NCBI RefSeq assembly: GCF_000333015.1
Contig: NZ_BANT01000016.1
Span: forward strand, 101,104-165,103
DNA length: 64,000 nt
DNA from: Gordonia hirsuta DSM 44140 = NBRC 16056
GTDB taxonomy: Bacteria; Actinomycetota; Actinomycetes; Mycobacteriales; Mycobacteriaceae
Reading direction: 5' to 3'
Part shown: one piece after another, positions 36,836 through 46,461 of the stretch
Layout of the letters: every line of letters starts with the position of its first letter
Numbering within the stretch: the stretch's first letter is position 1
Position numbers and translations under genes: made by a program
Notes under the pieces: generated by a model
Databases searched by the model: none
Told to the model about the DNA's origin: nothing
The model's input: only the letters and a program-made list of their open reading frames with translations

Positions 36836-36909
36836 GAAGGCGTTCAGCTCCTTGTTCTCCGCGGGCGCGTGCCGCGGGGCGATTGCGTTGATTCTATCCC
36901 GGCCGCCGG

Positions 36910-37719
36910 TCACAGGCCGAGGGTCCGCAGCGTCGCCCGGTACGCGGGGCTGCCGGTGTCGAGGAAGGCGGCGTGATCGCCGGGAACCTCCACCAGCGTG
37001 GCGCGCTGACCGCGGCCGGCGGCCTGCTGCGCATAGTGCCGGCTCAGCTCGACCGGCACCGACTCGTCCTGGCCGGTGTGCACCAGCGCGATCAGCGCAT
37101 CGACCACCGGCGCCTGCGCCGCCGACGCCTGTGCATAGCGGCCCGGGGCGGCCTCGTAGGTCGCCCCCAGCAGCCGGCGCACCGAGGGTTTGTCCCGCAC
37201 ACCCGGGAAGGTGAAGTCCAGCACCGCCGATTGCGGAACGACGGTGCCGATCCGGTGACGCGCCGTGCGTCCGCCCAGCTGCGCCACCGCCCACACCGCC
37301 AGGTGACCGCCCGCCGAATGCCCGACGGCGGCCACCTCGCGGCGGTCGACGCCGATTCCGGCGGTGGCCAGCGCGTCGGCGACCGGACCGTCCAGCGCCT
37401 CCAGCGCGGCGATCACATCGTTGCCGCACCGGGGCCACACGCTCGACGACGCTGCCGCGGCGTCACCGGCGGCCGGGGCGCCGGTGGCCGGATCGGCGCG
37501 CCGGTACTCGATGTTCCAGACCACCGCGCCGCGGCCGGCCAGGTCGCGGGCCACCGCGGTGTTGATGGTCAGGGAGAACTCGGTGGACCAGGAGCCGCCG
37601 TGGATCATCACCACCAGCGGCGTGCCCGGCGCCTCGGTCAGCGGCCGGTCGGGCAGGTAGAGGTGCCCGAACTGGTCCGGGTTCGGGCCGTAGGCGATCT
37701 TGACGCGGCGCACGGGCAT
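36910..37719 (-). CDS. Alpha/beta hydrolase (esterase/kynurenine formamidase-like)
   Basis: A 269-aa alpha/beta-hydrolase with an HGG oxyanion motif, VVMIHGGSWSTEF (about 37-49), nucleophile Ser in VGHSAGGHLA (about 136-145), an Asp in HTGQDESVPV and the catalytic His in VPGDHAAFLD near the C-terminus. The HGGSW motif is typical of the hormone-sensitive-lipase/kynurenine-formamidase side of the family; the substrate is unknown. It starts 5 bp after the rsmE stop. Confidence 0.87.
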   Translation of the reverse strand: MPVRRVKIAYGPNPDQFGHLYLPDRPLTEAPGTPLVVMIHGGSWSTEFSLTINTAVARDLAGRGAVVWNIEYRRADPATGAPAAGDAAAASSSVWPRCGNDVIAALEALDGPVADALATAGIGVDRREVAAVGHSAGGHLAVWAVAQLGGRTARHRIGTVVPQSAVLDFTFPGVRDKPSVRRLLGATYEAAPGRYAQASAAQAPVVDALIALVHTGQDESVPVELSRHYAQQAAGRGQRATLVEVPGDHAAFLDTGSPAYRATLRTLGL

Positions 37720-37724
37720 CGGCG

Positions 37725-38477
37725 TCACCGGCTCCAGCGGTCGGTCACCGCGCCCAGGGCGCCCAGCGCGACCGCTCCGGCCGCGGCGGTGCGCAGCACT
37801 TCCGGTCCGAGCACCACCGAACGCCCACCCAGGGCGGTCAGGTCGGCGATCTCTTCGTCGGTGAGGCCGCCTTCGGGGCCGATCACCAGCACCACCTCGG
37901 CGGCCTCGGTGAAATCGATACTGCGAAAGGGCACGGCCCCCTCTTCGTGCAGCAGGGCCACCACGCCGCCGTCGGCGTGCACCCGCGCGCACAGGTCCCG
38001 CACGCCGATGGTGGTGGACAGCTCGTGCACCTGCGGGATCCACGGCCGGCGGGCCTGTTTGGCTGCGGTGGCCGCGACGGTGCGCCACTTGTCGACGCCC
38101 TTGGCCGCACGGCTGCCCGACCAGCGGGCGATACTGCGCGCGGCCTGCCAGGGCACGATCTCGTCGACACCGGCCTCGGTCATCAGGTCCACGGCCAGGT
38201 CGGCGCGGTCGGATTTGGGCAGCGCCTGCACCACCGTCACCAGCGGGGTGGGGCGCGCCTGGAATTCCACCCGTCCGGCCCGGACGGTGAACCGGTCCTT
38301 GCCGTCGATCCCAGTGACGGTGCCGTCGGCGCGGGTGCCGCGGCCGTCCCCCAGGATCACCGGCGCACCGGCTTTGATCCGGGTGACGGTGACCGCGTGG
38401 CGGCCTTCCGGGCCGGTCACCGTCACGCTCTCACCGGCGCGCGGGACCTCGTCGACCCAGAAGACCGGCGGTGTCAT
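37725..38477 (-). CDS. rsmE: 16S rRNA (uracil1498-N3)-methyltransferase
   Basis: SPOUT-class methyltransferase that methylates U1498 of 16S rRNA. 250 aa. N-terminal PUA-like part ([24 protein letters not shown]), then [25 protein letters not shown], and the knot with [15 protein letters not shown] and [20 protein letters not shown], where SAM binds. ATG overlaps the dnaJ stop by 4 bp. dnaJ-rsmE order matches M. tuberculosis. Confidence 0.95.
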   Translation of the reverse strand: MTPPVFWVDEVPRAGESVTVTGPEGRHAVTVTRIKAGAPVILGDGRGTRADGTVTGIDGKDRFTVRAGRVEFQARPTPLVTVVQALPKSDRADLAVDLMTEAGVDEIVPWQAARSIARWSGSRAAKGVDKWRTVAATAAKQARRPWIPQVHELSTTIGVRDLCARVHADGGVVALLHEEGAVPFRSIDFTEAAEVVLVIGPEGGLTDEEIADLTALGGRSVVLGPEVLRTAAAGAVALGALGAVTDRWSR

Positions 38478-39622
38478 CGGCCGGCGAAGACGTTGCGGAG
38501 TTTGCTGAAGACGCCCTTTTTCGCATCGCCCTTGGAGGAGGCGGTGACCAGTTCGACCTCGTCGTTCCCGGACTCCTTGAGCCGGCGCAGCAGATCGCTC
38601 TGCGTCGAGTCCAGCTTGGCCGGGACCACCACCTCCAGGTGGGCGTGCAGGTGCCCGCGCAGACCGGTGTTCAGGTGCGGCAGGCCCTTGCCCTTGACGG
38701 TGATCACCTCACCGGGCTGGGTGCCCGGATCGATGTGCACGGTCGCGGTGCTGTCCAGGACGGTGTCGATCTCGATCTGCGCGCCCAGGGCGGCGTCGGT
38801 CATCGGCACGCGCACGGTGCAGTGCAGATCGTCCTTATCGCGGACGAAGACATCGTTGGGGCGCTCGTGGATCTCGACGAACAGATCGCCGGCCGGGCCG
38901 CCGCCCGGACCCACCTCGCCCTGGCCGGCCAGGCGCACGTTCATCCCGTGCTCCACCCCGGCGGGGATCTGCACGGTCAGGCTGCGCTGGGCGCGGACCC
39001 GGCCGTCGCCACCGCAGTTCAGGCACGGATCGGTGATCACCTCACCGGCGCCGCGGCATTCGGGGCATTCGCGCACCGACATCACATTGCCCAGGATCGA
39101 ACGCTGCACCGTCTGGATCTCACCGTGCCCCTTGCAGGTGGGGCAGCTGGTGGGCGTGGAGTCGCCGCGGGTGCCGTCGCCGTCGCAGATCTCGCACAGG
39201 ACCGCGGTGTTGATGGTGATCTCGCGTTCGGCACCGGCGGCGATCTCGTCCAGATCCAGGGTCACCTTGGCGTAGCCGCGTTCTCCCGGACGCACCCGCC
39301 CGCGGGGGCCGCGGCCGCCGAAACCACCGCCGCCCCCGCCGAAGAAGGTGTTGAAGATGTCGCCGAGGCCGCCGAAGTCGCCGCCGCCGAAACCGCCCAT
39401 TCCGCCCGGGCCCGCCAGCGGATCGCCGCCAGCGTCGACGATGCGGCGCTTGTTCGGATCCGACAGCACCTCGTAGGCGGTGGTGATCTCTTTGAAGCGA
39501 TCCTCTTGCGTCGGATTGACGTCGGGATGCAACTCCCGGGCGAGCCGCCGGTAGGCCCGCTTGATGTCCTGGTCGGAGGCACCCCGGGCGACCCCGAGGA
39601 TTCCGTAGTAGTCACGCGCCAC
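38474..39622 (-). CDS. dnaJ: Chaperone DnaJ (DnaJ2 type)
   Basis: Hsp40 co-chaperone of DnaK, 382 aa. J domain with the HPD tripeptide (LHPDVNP, about 32-38), a Gly/Phe region (about 72-105), four zinc-finger CxxCxGxG-type repeats ([32 protein letters not shown]), then the peptide-binding domain. It starts 26 bp downstream of hrcA, the actinobacterial hrcA-dnaJ2 arrangement, separate from the dnaK operon. Confidence 0.96.
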   Translation of the reverse strand: MARDYYGILGVARGASDQDIKRAYRRLARELHPDVNPTQEDRFKEITTAYEVLSDPNKRRIVDAGGDPLAGPGGMGGFGGGDFGGLGDIFNTFFGGGGGGFGGRGPRGRVRPGERGYAKVTLDLDEIAAGAEREITINTAVLCEICDGDGTRGDSTPTSCPTCKGHGEIQTVQRSILGNVMSVRECPECRGAGEVITDPCLNCGGDGRVRAQRSLTVQIPAGVEHGMNVRLAGQGEVGPGGGPAGDLFVEIHERPNDVFVRDKDDLHCTVRVPMTDAALGAQIEIDTVLDSTATVHIDPGTQPGEVITVKGKGLPHLNTGLRGHLHAHLEVVVPAKLDSTQSDLLRRLKESGNDEVELVTASSKGDAKKGVFSKLRNVFAGR

Positions 39623-39648
39623 GCGAAAGACTTCCTTTGCTCAACACT

Positions 39649-40686
39649 TCAACTGCGGTCGGCGAGTACTTCGCCGACGTATCGGGCCACCGCGGCCACC
39701 GCGGCCATGGTGCCCGGGTAATCCATCCGGGTCGGCCCGACAACGCCGACACCGCCGAAGACGGTGCCCGAAGCACCGTACCCGGTCGAGACCACCGAGG
39801 TACTGCGCAGGTTCTCCACCAGCGTCTCCTCGCCGATCTGCACGATGACACTGTCACTCTCGCGCGCATGCGTGAGCAGCTTCAGAATCACCACCTGCTC
39901 TTCCAACGCCTCCAGGACCGAGTCCATTCCGCCGGTCGCCGGAGCGAAGTCACCGGCGCTGCGCGCCAGGTTCGACGTCCCGCCCAGCACCAGCCGGTCC
40001 TCGGGACGTTCGACGAGAGTCTCGATCAGCACGGTCGCGATCTCCAGGATCGGCCGCTGCACCTCCGGCGGCGCATCATCGGTGAGGACGGCCACGGCGG
40101 CGCTGGCCTCAGCCAGGCGTTTGCCGTCCAGGGCGGCCCCGAACAGATGGCGCACGCGAGACAGCTCGTCGTCGTTGAGCGGATCGCTCAGGGAGACCAT
40201 CCGCTGTTCGACCCGGCCGGTGTCGGTGATGACCACCAGCAGCAGGCGGGTCGCGCCCAGCGCGACCACCTCCAGGTGCCGTACCCGCGCCGAGGAGAGC
40301 ACCGGGTACTGGATCACCGCGACCTGATTGGTCAGTTCCGACAGCAGCCGGACGCTGCGGCGCAGCACATCGTCGAGGTCGACGCCGGTGTCCAGGAAGC
40401 TCAGGATCGCGCGGCGCTCGGGCGCCGACAGCGGTTTGACCTCGTGGATGCGGTCGACGAACAGGCGGTACCCCTTGTCGGTGGGCACCCGGCCGGAGCT
40501 GGTGTGCGGCTGGATGATGAGCCCCTCGGCCTCGAGAACCGCCATATCGTTGCGAACCGTGGCACTGGAGACACCGAGATTGTGCCGGTCTACCAGCGCT
40601 TTCGACGCGATCGGCTCGTGGGTGGCGACGAAGTCGGTCACGATCGCGCGCAGGATTTCGAAGCGGCGATCGTCGGTGCTGGACAC
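39649..40686 (-). CDS. hrcA: Heat-inducible transcription repressor HrcA
   Basis: Winged-helix repressor of chaperonin genes via CIRCE operators, 345 aa. N-terminal DNA-binding part: [42 protein letters not shown] and [16 protein letters not shown]. The C-terminal GAF-like part ends [23 protein letters not shown] is 9 bases before GTG 40686, fixing the start. I see no CIRCE (TTAGCACTC-N9-GAGTGCTAA) in the 82-bp upstream gap, so hrcA-dnaJ is apparently not autoregulated by a classical site. Confidence 0.95.
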   Translation of the reverse strand: MSSTDDRRFEILRAIVTDFVATHEPIASKALVDRHNLGVSSATVRNDMAVLEAEGLIIQPHTSSGRVPTDKGYRLFVDRIHEVKPLSAPERRAILSFLDTGVDLDDVLRRSVRLLSELTNQVAVIQYPVLSSARVRHLEVVALGATRLLLVVITDTGRVEQRMVSLSDPLNDDELSRVRHLFGAALDGKRLAEASAAVAVLTDDAPPEVQRPILEIATVLIETLVERPEDRLVLGGTSNLARSAGDFAPATGGMDSVLEALEEQVVILKLLTHARESDSVIVQIGEETLVENLRSTSVVSTGYGASGTVFGGVGVVGPTRMDYPGTMAAVAAVARYVGEVLADRS

Positions 40687-40768
40687 TCTTGGACACCTCC
40701 TATCGGGCCTTGTGCTTACAGTGAGTCGACACAATTCTAGTGAATCGATGCAAAGGACCCGAGTCGCG

Positions 40769-41224
40769 ATGATCTTCAAAGGCGTTCAGGACGGCCGGCC
40801 GTACCCGGCCCTGGGCCTGACCGCCCGCGATTGGGCCCAGATCCCGCCGCGCCAGTTCCGCCTCGATCAGCTGATCACCGTCACCTCGGTGCTGGCGCTG
40901 GACAAGCTGCTGTCGGAGGATTCGACCTTCTACGGCGATCTGTTCGCCCATGTGGTCCACTACCGCGGCGAGCTGTATCTGGAAAACGGACTGCATCGGG
41001 CGGTGCGCTCGGCGTTGCGTAACCGCACCCTCGTGCACGCCCGGCTGCTCGACCTCGACGAGATCATCGGCAGCGGGGGCACCATCCCGGTGGCCCGGCC
41101 CGTCGACGACGACGAGGTCCCCGACATCGCCGTCACCGGCCCGCTCTACCCCACCGCCGGCGGTCCGCCGCCGCGCCCGGTGAACCCCCGGCGCGCCCGC
41201 CCCGCCCGCCACCGCGCCGACTGA
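40769..41224 (+). CDS. Rv2375-like conserved hypothetical protein
   Basis: A 151-aa protein divergent from hrcA. It resembles M. tuberculosis Rv2375 in position and sequence as I recall it: [74 protein letters not shown]. The last 50 residues are Pro/Arg-rich. Function unknown. AAAGGA about 11 bases upstream supports ATG 40769 over the earlier ATG at 40748. Confidence 0.82.
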   Translation: MIFKGVQDGRPYPALGLTARDWAQIPPRQFRLDQLITVTSVLALDKLLSEDSTFYGDLFAHVVHYRGELYLENGLHRAVRSALRNRTLVHARLLDLDEIIGSGGTIPVARPVDDDEVPDIAVTGPLYPTAGGPPPRPVNPRRARPARHRAD

Positions 41225-41233
41225 TCCCGCTCG

Positions 41234-41440
41234 GCCGCGGCGCTCGCTGCTCGGACGCGGCGCTGGTTGCACGGACGCGGCCCTGGGTACCTGAACGCGG
41301 CCCTCGTCGGGTAGACGCGGCGCCGGATCCGGACGCGGCCCCCGCGAAGGCCGCGTCTGCAGCCGAGCGCCGCGTCCGCGCCCGGAACGCCGCGTCTGCG
41401 AATCGAGCGCCGCGTTGACAGGTCAAGCAAGCGCCGCGCC
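41234..41440. repeat. 20-bp-periodic array of direct then inverted short repeats
   Basis: Six copies of (G)ACGCGGC(G/C)CT-like units start at 41234, 41254, 41274, 41294, 41314 and 41332, nearly all exactly 20 bp apart. They are followed by inverted copies, (A)GCGCCGCGTC, at about 41346, 41366, 41386 and 41406, again 20 bp apart, and a looser one at 41430. The two halves can pair with each other in many registers. The array fills the gap between the convergent Rv2375-like and hemW genes. The period is not a multiple of three, so it is not coding. Confidence 0.8.
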
Positions 41441-41475
41441 TGCTCAGCCCACCGCGATCTGACCCCACCGCGAGC

Positions 41476-42675
41476 TCAGTCCACCAAGATGTCGCGAATG
41501 ACCCCGTCGGCCAGCAGCCGCCCCCGATCGGTGAGCACATAGGCGCCGCCGTCCACGGTCAGCAGCCCGTCGTCGACGGCCCGCTGTGCGCGCCGGCGCT
41601 CGCCGCCGGACAGTTCCTCCGCCGGCAGTCCGTCGCGCATCCGCAGCGCCAGCATCACCGACTCGGTGTGCGCGTCCTCCGCGTCGAGGATCTCGAAGCC
41701 GCCGATCGCCAGGCCGCCGCCCTCCACGGACGCGGCATAGGTGGCCGGATGCTTCTGGTTCCAGAAACGCACACCGTTGATGTGCGAGTGCGCGCCCGGC
41801 CCGATGCCCCACCAGTCGTCGCTGCGCCAGTAGGCCTCGTTGTGCCTGCACTGTCCGCCCGGGCGAGCCCAGTTGGACACCTCGTACCAGTCCAGTCCGG
41901 CCGCGCGCAGCCGCGCATCGATCTGTTCGTAGCGGGCCGCCAGGACATCATCGTCGGGCATCGGGACCTCGCCGCGGCGCACCTTGCGGGCGAAGGCGGT
42001 GCCGTCCTCCACGATCAGGGCGTACGCCGAGACGTGGTCGACGGGCACCGAGAGCACCGCGTCCAGGGAAGCGGCCAGGTCCTCGTCGGTCTCCCCCGGC
42101 GTCCCGTAGATCAGGTCCAGGTTCAGGTGCTCGAATCCGGCGGCGGCGGCCTCGCGGGCCGCGGCCAGCGCCCGGCCGGGGGTGTGGCGGCGCTGAAGCA
42201 CCGCCAGCACATGCGGGGCCGCCGACTGCATGCCCAGGGAGATCCGGGTGTAGCCGGCCTCGCGCAGCCCGGCGAAGAACTCCGGCGAGGTGGACTCCGG
42301 ATTGGATTCGGTGGTGATCTCCGCATCCGGCGCCAGGTCGAACGAGGCGCGCACCGCGTCCAGCAGCTGCGCCAGTCCGGGCGCCCCCAGCAGCGACGGG
42401 GTGCCGCCGCCGACGAAGATCGTCTCCACCGGACGGGCCGGGGCGAGCCGGGCCGCAGCCGCCTCCAGTTCCCGGCGCACCGCCTGCGCCCAGCTCTCCG
42501 GCGACGACGAGCTGCCCAGTTCCCCGGCGGTATAGGTGTTGAAATCGCAGTATCCGCAGCGGGTGGCACAGAACGGGACGTGCAGGTACAGCCCGAACGG
42601 GCGCTGCGGGTCGGTCTGGCCCAGCCGCGCCGCGGCCTCCTCGGACAACGGGATCGACGGCGCGCGCAGGGACAT
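41476..42675 (-). CDS. hemW: Radical-SAM haem chaperone HemW (coproporphyrinogen oxidase-like)
   Basis: A 399-aa radical-SAM protein, formerly named HemN, that delivers haem to membrane targets. The cluster motif is CATRCGYC (CxxxCxxC, about 37-44). The HemW signature RHNEAYW (about 300) is present, along with GGGTPSLL, ESNPEST and SLGMQSA. ATG 42675 is chosen; the long upstream frame is shadow. It is divergent from the sulfur operon, and the 335-bp gap to sirA holds the leader peptide described separately. Confidence 0.92.
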   Translation of the reverse strand: MSLRAPSIPLSEEAAARLGQTDPQRPFGLYLHVPFCATRCGYCDFNTYTAGELGSSSSPESWAQAVRRELEAAAARLAPARPVETIFVGGGTPSLLGAPGLAQLLDAVRASFDLAPDAEITTESNPESTSPEFFAGLREAGYTRISLGMQSAAPHVLAVLQRRHTPGRALAAAREAAAAGFEHLNLDLIYGTPGETDEDLAASLDAVLSVPVDHVSAYALIVEDGTAFARKVRRGEVPMPDDDVLAARYEQIDARLRAAGLDWYEVSNWARPGGQCRHNEAYWRSDDWWGIGPGAHSHINGVRFWNQKHPATYAASVEGGGLAIGGFEILDAEDAHTESVMLALRMRDGLPAEELSGGERRRAQRAVDDGLLTVDGGAYVLTDRGRLLADGVIRDILVD

Positions 42676-42768
42676 GCCTCCATTGTGTCCGATGCGCACG
42701 ACCGCAGTTAAAATCAGGCTGCATATAAATGCGTCCAGGTTAGGCCCGCGCCCCGGCCCCGTGGCAGC

Positions 42769-42858
42769 ATGGCTTGCGTGACTACTACGGGCGTCCGCCT
42801 CATCGCACGGCGGCACATCGACCTCATGCGCTGCGACAGCGCATCGTGTCTGCCCTAG
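42769..42858 (+). CDS. Cys-containing leader peptide upstream of the sulfur operon
   Basis: A 29-codon frame from ATG 42769 (or 26 codons from GTG 42778) to TAG 42856, ending RRHIDLMRCDSASCLP. This is the signature of the actinobacterial 'putative leader peptide' family placed before sulfur-metabolism genes, where RRH(I/V)DLxR is followed by Cys codons. It has Cys codons at positions 3 (if ATG is used), 22 and 27. It lies 151 bp before sirA. Cys-responsive uORF attenuation has been shown in mycobacteria; by analogy ribosome stalling here would report cysteine shortage. A TATAAA at 42724-42729 could be the -10. The region 42859-43009 has no other gene. Confidence 0.75.
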   Translation: MACVTTTGVRLIARRHIDLMRCDSASCLP

Positions 42859-43009
42859 TCCGTTCGGCTCCCCCTCAGGCTCCCGATCTCCCCGTCCCGG
42901 CCCCCGCCGGCACGTGTGATCGACCGATGCCGCCGCCGAACCCCGTTCCCCGAGTTGGCCAGCCCCCACGACGCGTGCCGGTGATCGCACCGCACGCGAG
43001 GAGACACCC

Positions 43010-44767
43010 ATGACCCTCACCACCCCCGACGAGCTCGGCGGCACCGCCGCGGCGACCCAGACACCCCCGCCTCCGGCAGCGCACACCCCCGCCCCGGCCC
43101 GCACACGGGCCCGCCCGGCCAAGCGCCGCACCGAAGGCCAGTGGGCCCTGGGCTACCGCGAGCCGCTCAACCCCAACGAGCAGGTCAAGAAGGACGACAA
43201 CCCGCTCAACGTCCGCCGCCGGATCATCGACCTGTACTCCCACGGCACCTTCGACCAGATCGACAAGACCGATCTGCGCGGCCGCTTCCGCTGGATGGGC
43301 CTGTACACCCAGCGCGCCGAAGGCTACGACGGCACCTTCACCGGCGACGACAACATCGACATGCTCGAGGCCCCCTACTTCATGATGCGGGTGCGCACCG
43401 ACGGCGGGCACCTGGATGTGCGCCAGCTGCGCGCACTGGGCGGGATCTCCCGCGATTTCGCCCGCGGCACCGCCGATGTCTCCGACCGGCAGAACATCCA
43501 GTACCACTGGATCCAGATCGGCGACGTCCCGGAGATCTGGCGGCGCCTGGACGAGGTGGGCCTGGACACCACCGAAGCCTGCGGCGACTGCCCCCGCGGC
43601 ATGCTCGGCTCCCCGCTGGCCGGGCTCTCGCCCAACGAGGTGATCGACGCGACCCCGGCGATCGCCGAGATCAAACGCCGCTACATCGGCGATCCGAGCT
43701 ATGCCAACCTGCCCCGCAAGTTCAAGACGGCCGTCTCCGGCCAGCAGGACGTGTGCCACGAGATCAACGACGTCTCCTTCGTCGGCGTGGTCCATCCCGA
43801 ACACGGTCCCGGCTTCGACCTGTGGGTCGGCGGCGGTCTGTCGACCAACCCGATGCTGGCCCAGCGCCTGGGCGCCTGGGTGCCGCTGGAGGAGGTCCCC
43901 GACGTCTGGGAGGCCGTCGTGGCGGCGTTCCGCGACTACGGCTACCGCCGCCTGCGGTCCAAGGCGCGGCTGAAGTTCCTGATCAAGGACTGGGGCACCG
44001 AGAAGTTCCGCGAGGTCCTGGAGACCGAATACCTCAAGCGTCCGCTCCTGGACGGCCCGGCGCCGGAGGCCCCCACCCAGCCGATCGACCACGTGGGCAT
44101 CACCGCCCAGACCAACGGCCGCTTCGCGGTCGGTTTCTCGGCGGTGTCCGGGCGGCTGTCGGATACGGCGCTGCTGGCCGTGGCCGACGCCGTCGAGCGG
44201 GCCGGCGCCGACGCGGTGCGGCTGACCCCGTATCAGAAGCTGGTCGTGATCAACGTGCCCGAGGACGCCATCGCCGGGCTCGAGGCGGATCTGGAGGCCG
44301 TGGGCCTGACCGCCCGGCCCTCGCGCTGGCGCCGGAACCTGATCGCCTGCACCGGCCTGGAGTTCTGCAAGCTCAGCTTCACCGAGACCCGCAGCCGCAG
44401 CCAGGCGCTGGTACCGGAGATGGAATCGCGGCTGGCCGAGCTCAACGAGCAGCTCGACGTCCCGATCACCATCAACTTCAACGGCTGCCCCAACTCCTGC
44501 GCCCGCGTGCAGGTGGCCGATATCGGCCTCAAGGGCCAGCTGATCGACGACGGCGAGGGCAACGCCGTCGAGGGCTTCCAGGTTCACCTGGGCGGGGCGC
44601 TGGGCTTCGACAGCGGCTTCGGCCGCAAGCTGCGCCAGCACAAGATCTACGCCGACGACTCGATCGACTACATCGAGCGCCTGGTCCGCAATTTCATCGC
44701 CGGCCGCCACCCGGGCGAACGCTTCGCCCAGTGGGCCGTGCGCGCCGACGACGCCGAACTCCAGTGA
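43010..44767 (+). CDS. sirA: Ferredoxin-dependent sulfite reductase
   Basis: Reduces sulfite to sulfide using a [4Fe-4S]-sirohaem centre. 585 aa: a Pro/Ala-rich N-terminal extension (about 1-40), then two NiR/SiR half-domains. The cofactor Cys are in ACTGLEFCKL and NGCPNSCARV (about 445-495); the first half has NIQYHWIQIGDVPEIW and CGDCPRGM. It corresponds to Rv2391 of M. tuberculosis. GAGGAG lies 7 bases before ATG 43010. First main gene of the operon; cysH starts 12 bp after its stop. Confidence 0.94.
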   Translation: MTLTTPDELGGTAAATQTPPPPAAHTPAPARTRARPAKRRTEGQWALGYREPLNPNEQVKKDDNPLNVRRRIIDLYSHGTFDQIDKTDLRGRFRWMGLYTQRAEGYDGTFTGDDNIDMLEAPYFMMRVRTDGGHLDVRQLRALGGISRDFARGTADVSDRQNIQYHWIQIGDVPEIWRRLDEVGLDTTEACGDCPRGMLGSPLAGLSPNEVIDATPAIAEIKRRYIGDPSYANLPRKFKTAVSGQQDVCHEINDVSFVGVVHPEHGPGFDLWVGGGLSTNPMLAQRLGAWVPLEEVPDVWEAVVAAFRDYGYRRLRSKARLKFLIKDWGTEKFREVLETEYLKRPLLDGPAPEAPTQPIDHVGITAQTNGRFAVGFSAVSGRLSDTALLAVADAVERAGADAVRLTPYQKLVVINVPEDAIAGLEADLEAVGLTARPSRWRRNLIACTGLEFCKLSFTETRSRSQALVPEMESRLAELNEQLDVPITINFNGCPNSCARVQVADIGLKGQLIDDGEGNAVEGFQVHLGGALGFDSGFGRKLRQHKIYADDSIDYIERLVRNFIAGRHPGERFAQWAVRADDAELQ

Positions 44768-44779
44768 GAGGTGACTGAT

Positions 44780-45508
44780 ATGCCCACCACGTTGGAAACC
44801 GCCCACCTGCGCGAGATCGCCGCCGCCGGCGCCCGCCTCCTGGGGCCGGACGCCTCGGCCGACGAGCTGCTGCGCTGGACCGCCGAGATCTTCGGCAGCG
44901 ACTTCGTGATCGCGGCCAATATGCAGGACGCCGTGCTGATCGACGTCGCCAGCAAGGCCATCGACCCGGCCACCGTCCACCACGAACGCCTCAAGGTGCT
45001 GTTCCTGGACACCGGCTACCACTTCGCCGAGACGCTGGGCACCCGCGACGCCGTCGTCGACGTCTACGACCTGGACCTGATCAACGTCACACCCGAGCAC
45101 ACCGTCGCCGAGCAGGACCGGCTGCTGGGCAAGGATCTGTTCGCCCGCGACCCCGCCGAATGCTGCCGGCTGCGCAAAGTGGTGCCGCTGCAGGCCGCCC
45201 TGGCCCCCTACCGCGCGTGGGTGACCGGGATCCGCCGGGCCGAATCGCCCACCCGCGCCGACGCCCCGCTCATCTCCTTCGACGAGGGGTTCGGTCTGGT
45301 CAAGATCAATCCCCTGGCCGCCTGGACCGATGAGCAGTTCCAGCACTACATCGACACCCACGGTGTCCTGGTCAATCCGCTGGTCGATGACGGCTATCCG
45401 TCGATCGGGTGCGCCCCCTGCACCGCCAAACCAGCTCCCGGAGCCGATCCGCGCAGTGGCCGTTGGGCCGGGCGCACCAAGACAGAATGCGGGTTGCACG
45501 CCTCATGA
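44780..45508 (+). CDS. cysH: Assimilatory adenylyl-sulfate (APS) reductase
   Basis: Reduces APS to sulfite with thioredoxin. 242 aa. The [4Fe-4S] Cys of the APS-type are present: ECCRLRK and GCAPC; the catalytic Cys is in KTECGLH at the end. The substrate loop includes FLDTGYHFAETL and VTGIRRAES. Together with absence of a CysC domain this shows the APS route, not PAPS. AGAGG supports ATG 44780; GTG 44771 is an alternative. Overlaps cysD by 4 bp (ATGA). Confidence 0.95.
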   Translation: MPTTLETAHLREIAAAGARLLGPDASADELLRWTAEIFGSDFVIAANMQDAVLIDVASKAIDPATVHHERLKVLFLDTGYHFAETLGTRDAVVDVYDLDLINVTPEHTVAEQDRLLGKDLFARDPAECCRLRKVVPLQAALAPYRAWVTGIRRAESPTRADAPLISFDEGFGLVKINPLAAWTDEQFQHYIDTHGVLVNPLVDDGYPSIGCAPCTAKPAPGADPRSGRWAGRTKTECGLHAS

Positions 45509-46461
45509 GTATCACCACCGAATCCCTGGACCTGACCATCGGGAACGACGCCGCCGCGCACCCGGCCGGCGGCTTCACCACCCTCGACGCCCTGGAGTCC
45601 GAGGCCATCCACATCTTCCGCGAGGTGGCCGGCGAATTCGAGCGGCCGGTGATCCTGTTCTCCGGCGGCAAGGACTCCACTCTGCTGTTGCATCTGGCGC
45701 TCAAAGCCTTCTGGCCGGCGCCGCTGCCGTTCTCGCTGCTGCACGTGGACACCGGGCACAACCTGCCGGAGATCCTGCGCTTTCGCGACGAGATCGTCGA
45801 GCGCCACAATCTGCGGCTGCATGTGGCCAGTGTCGAGGAGTACCTGGGCGACGGCCGGCTGTCCGAGCGGCCCGACGGCATCCGCAATCCGCTGCAGACC
45901 ATCCCGCTGCTGGATGCGATCGGCGAGAACCGGTTCGACGCGGTCTTCGGCGGGGCCCGCCGCGATGAGGAGCGCGCCCGCGCCAAGGAGCGGATCTTCT
46001 CCCTGCGCAACGCCTTCGGGCAGTGGGATCCCAAGCGGCAGCGCCCGGAGCTGTGGAACCTGTACAACGGCCGGCACGCCCCGGGCGAGCATGTGCGGGT
46101 GTTCCCGCTGAGCAACTGGACCGAACTGGACGTGTGGCGCTACATCGCCCGCGAACAGGTGCTGCTGGCGCCGCTGTACTACGCCCACGAACGCCAGGTG
46201 TACCAGCGCGACGGCATGTGGATGACCGCCGGCCCGTGGGGCGGCCCCCGCGAGGACGAGGCGGTGCAGACCCGCACGGTGCGCTACCGCACCGTCGGCG
46301 ACGGCTCCACCACCGGTGCGGTGCTCTCGGAGGCCGCCGACAACGAGGCCGTCCTGGCCGAGGTCGCCGCCTCCCGACTGACCGAACGCGGCGCCACCCG
46401 CGGCGACGACCGCGTCTCCGAGGCCGCCATGGAAGACCGCAAACGCGAAGGATACTTCTGA
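45505..46461 (+). CDS. cysD: Sulfate adenylyltransferase subunit 2 (ATP sulfurylase)
   Basis: Catalytic half of ATP sulfurylase, making APS from sulfate and ATP. 318 aa. PP-loop SGGKDST (about 51-57), then LLHVDTGHNLPEILRFRDE, FGGARRDEERARAKERI and the C-terminal AMEDRKREGYF. It works as a heterodimer with CysN, whose start overlaps its stop by one base. Confidence 0.96.
   Translation: MSITTESLDLTIGNDAAAHPAGGFTTLDALESEAIHIFREVAGEFERPVILFSGGKDSTLLLHLALKAFWPAPLPFSLLHVDTGHNLPEILRFRDEIVERHNLRLHVASVEEYLGDGRLSERPDGIRNPLQTIPLLDAIGENRFDAVFGGARRDEERARAKERIFSLRNAFGQWDPKRQRPELWNLYNGRHAPGEHVRVFPLSNWTELDVWRYIAREQVLLAPLYYAHERQVYQRDGMWMTAGPWGGPREDEAVQTRTVRYRTVGDGSTTGAVLSEAADNEAVLAEVAASRLTERGATRGDDRVSEAAMEDRKREGYF

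Noticed and set aside
40687..40768. CIRCE operator for hrcA-dnaJ
   Set aside because: No TTAGCACTC or GAGTGCTAA half-site was found in the intergenic gap.
41234..41440. CRISPR array
   Set aside because: Units are about 11 bp with 9-bp gaps, invert half-way, and no cas gene is present.
42875..45499. 874-codon open frame on the minus strand antisense to sirA and cysH
   Set aside because: It mirrors conserved sulfite- and APS-reductase codons; its Gly/Val/His/Gln-rich composition is typical of antisense frames in high-GC DNA and it has no domain.
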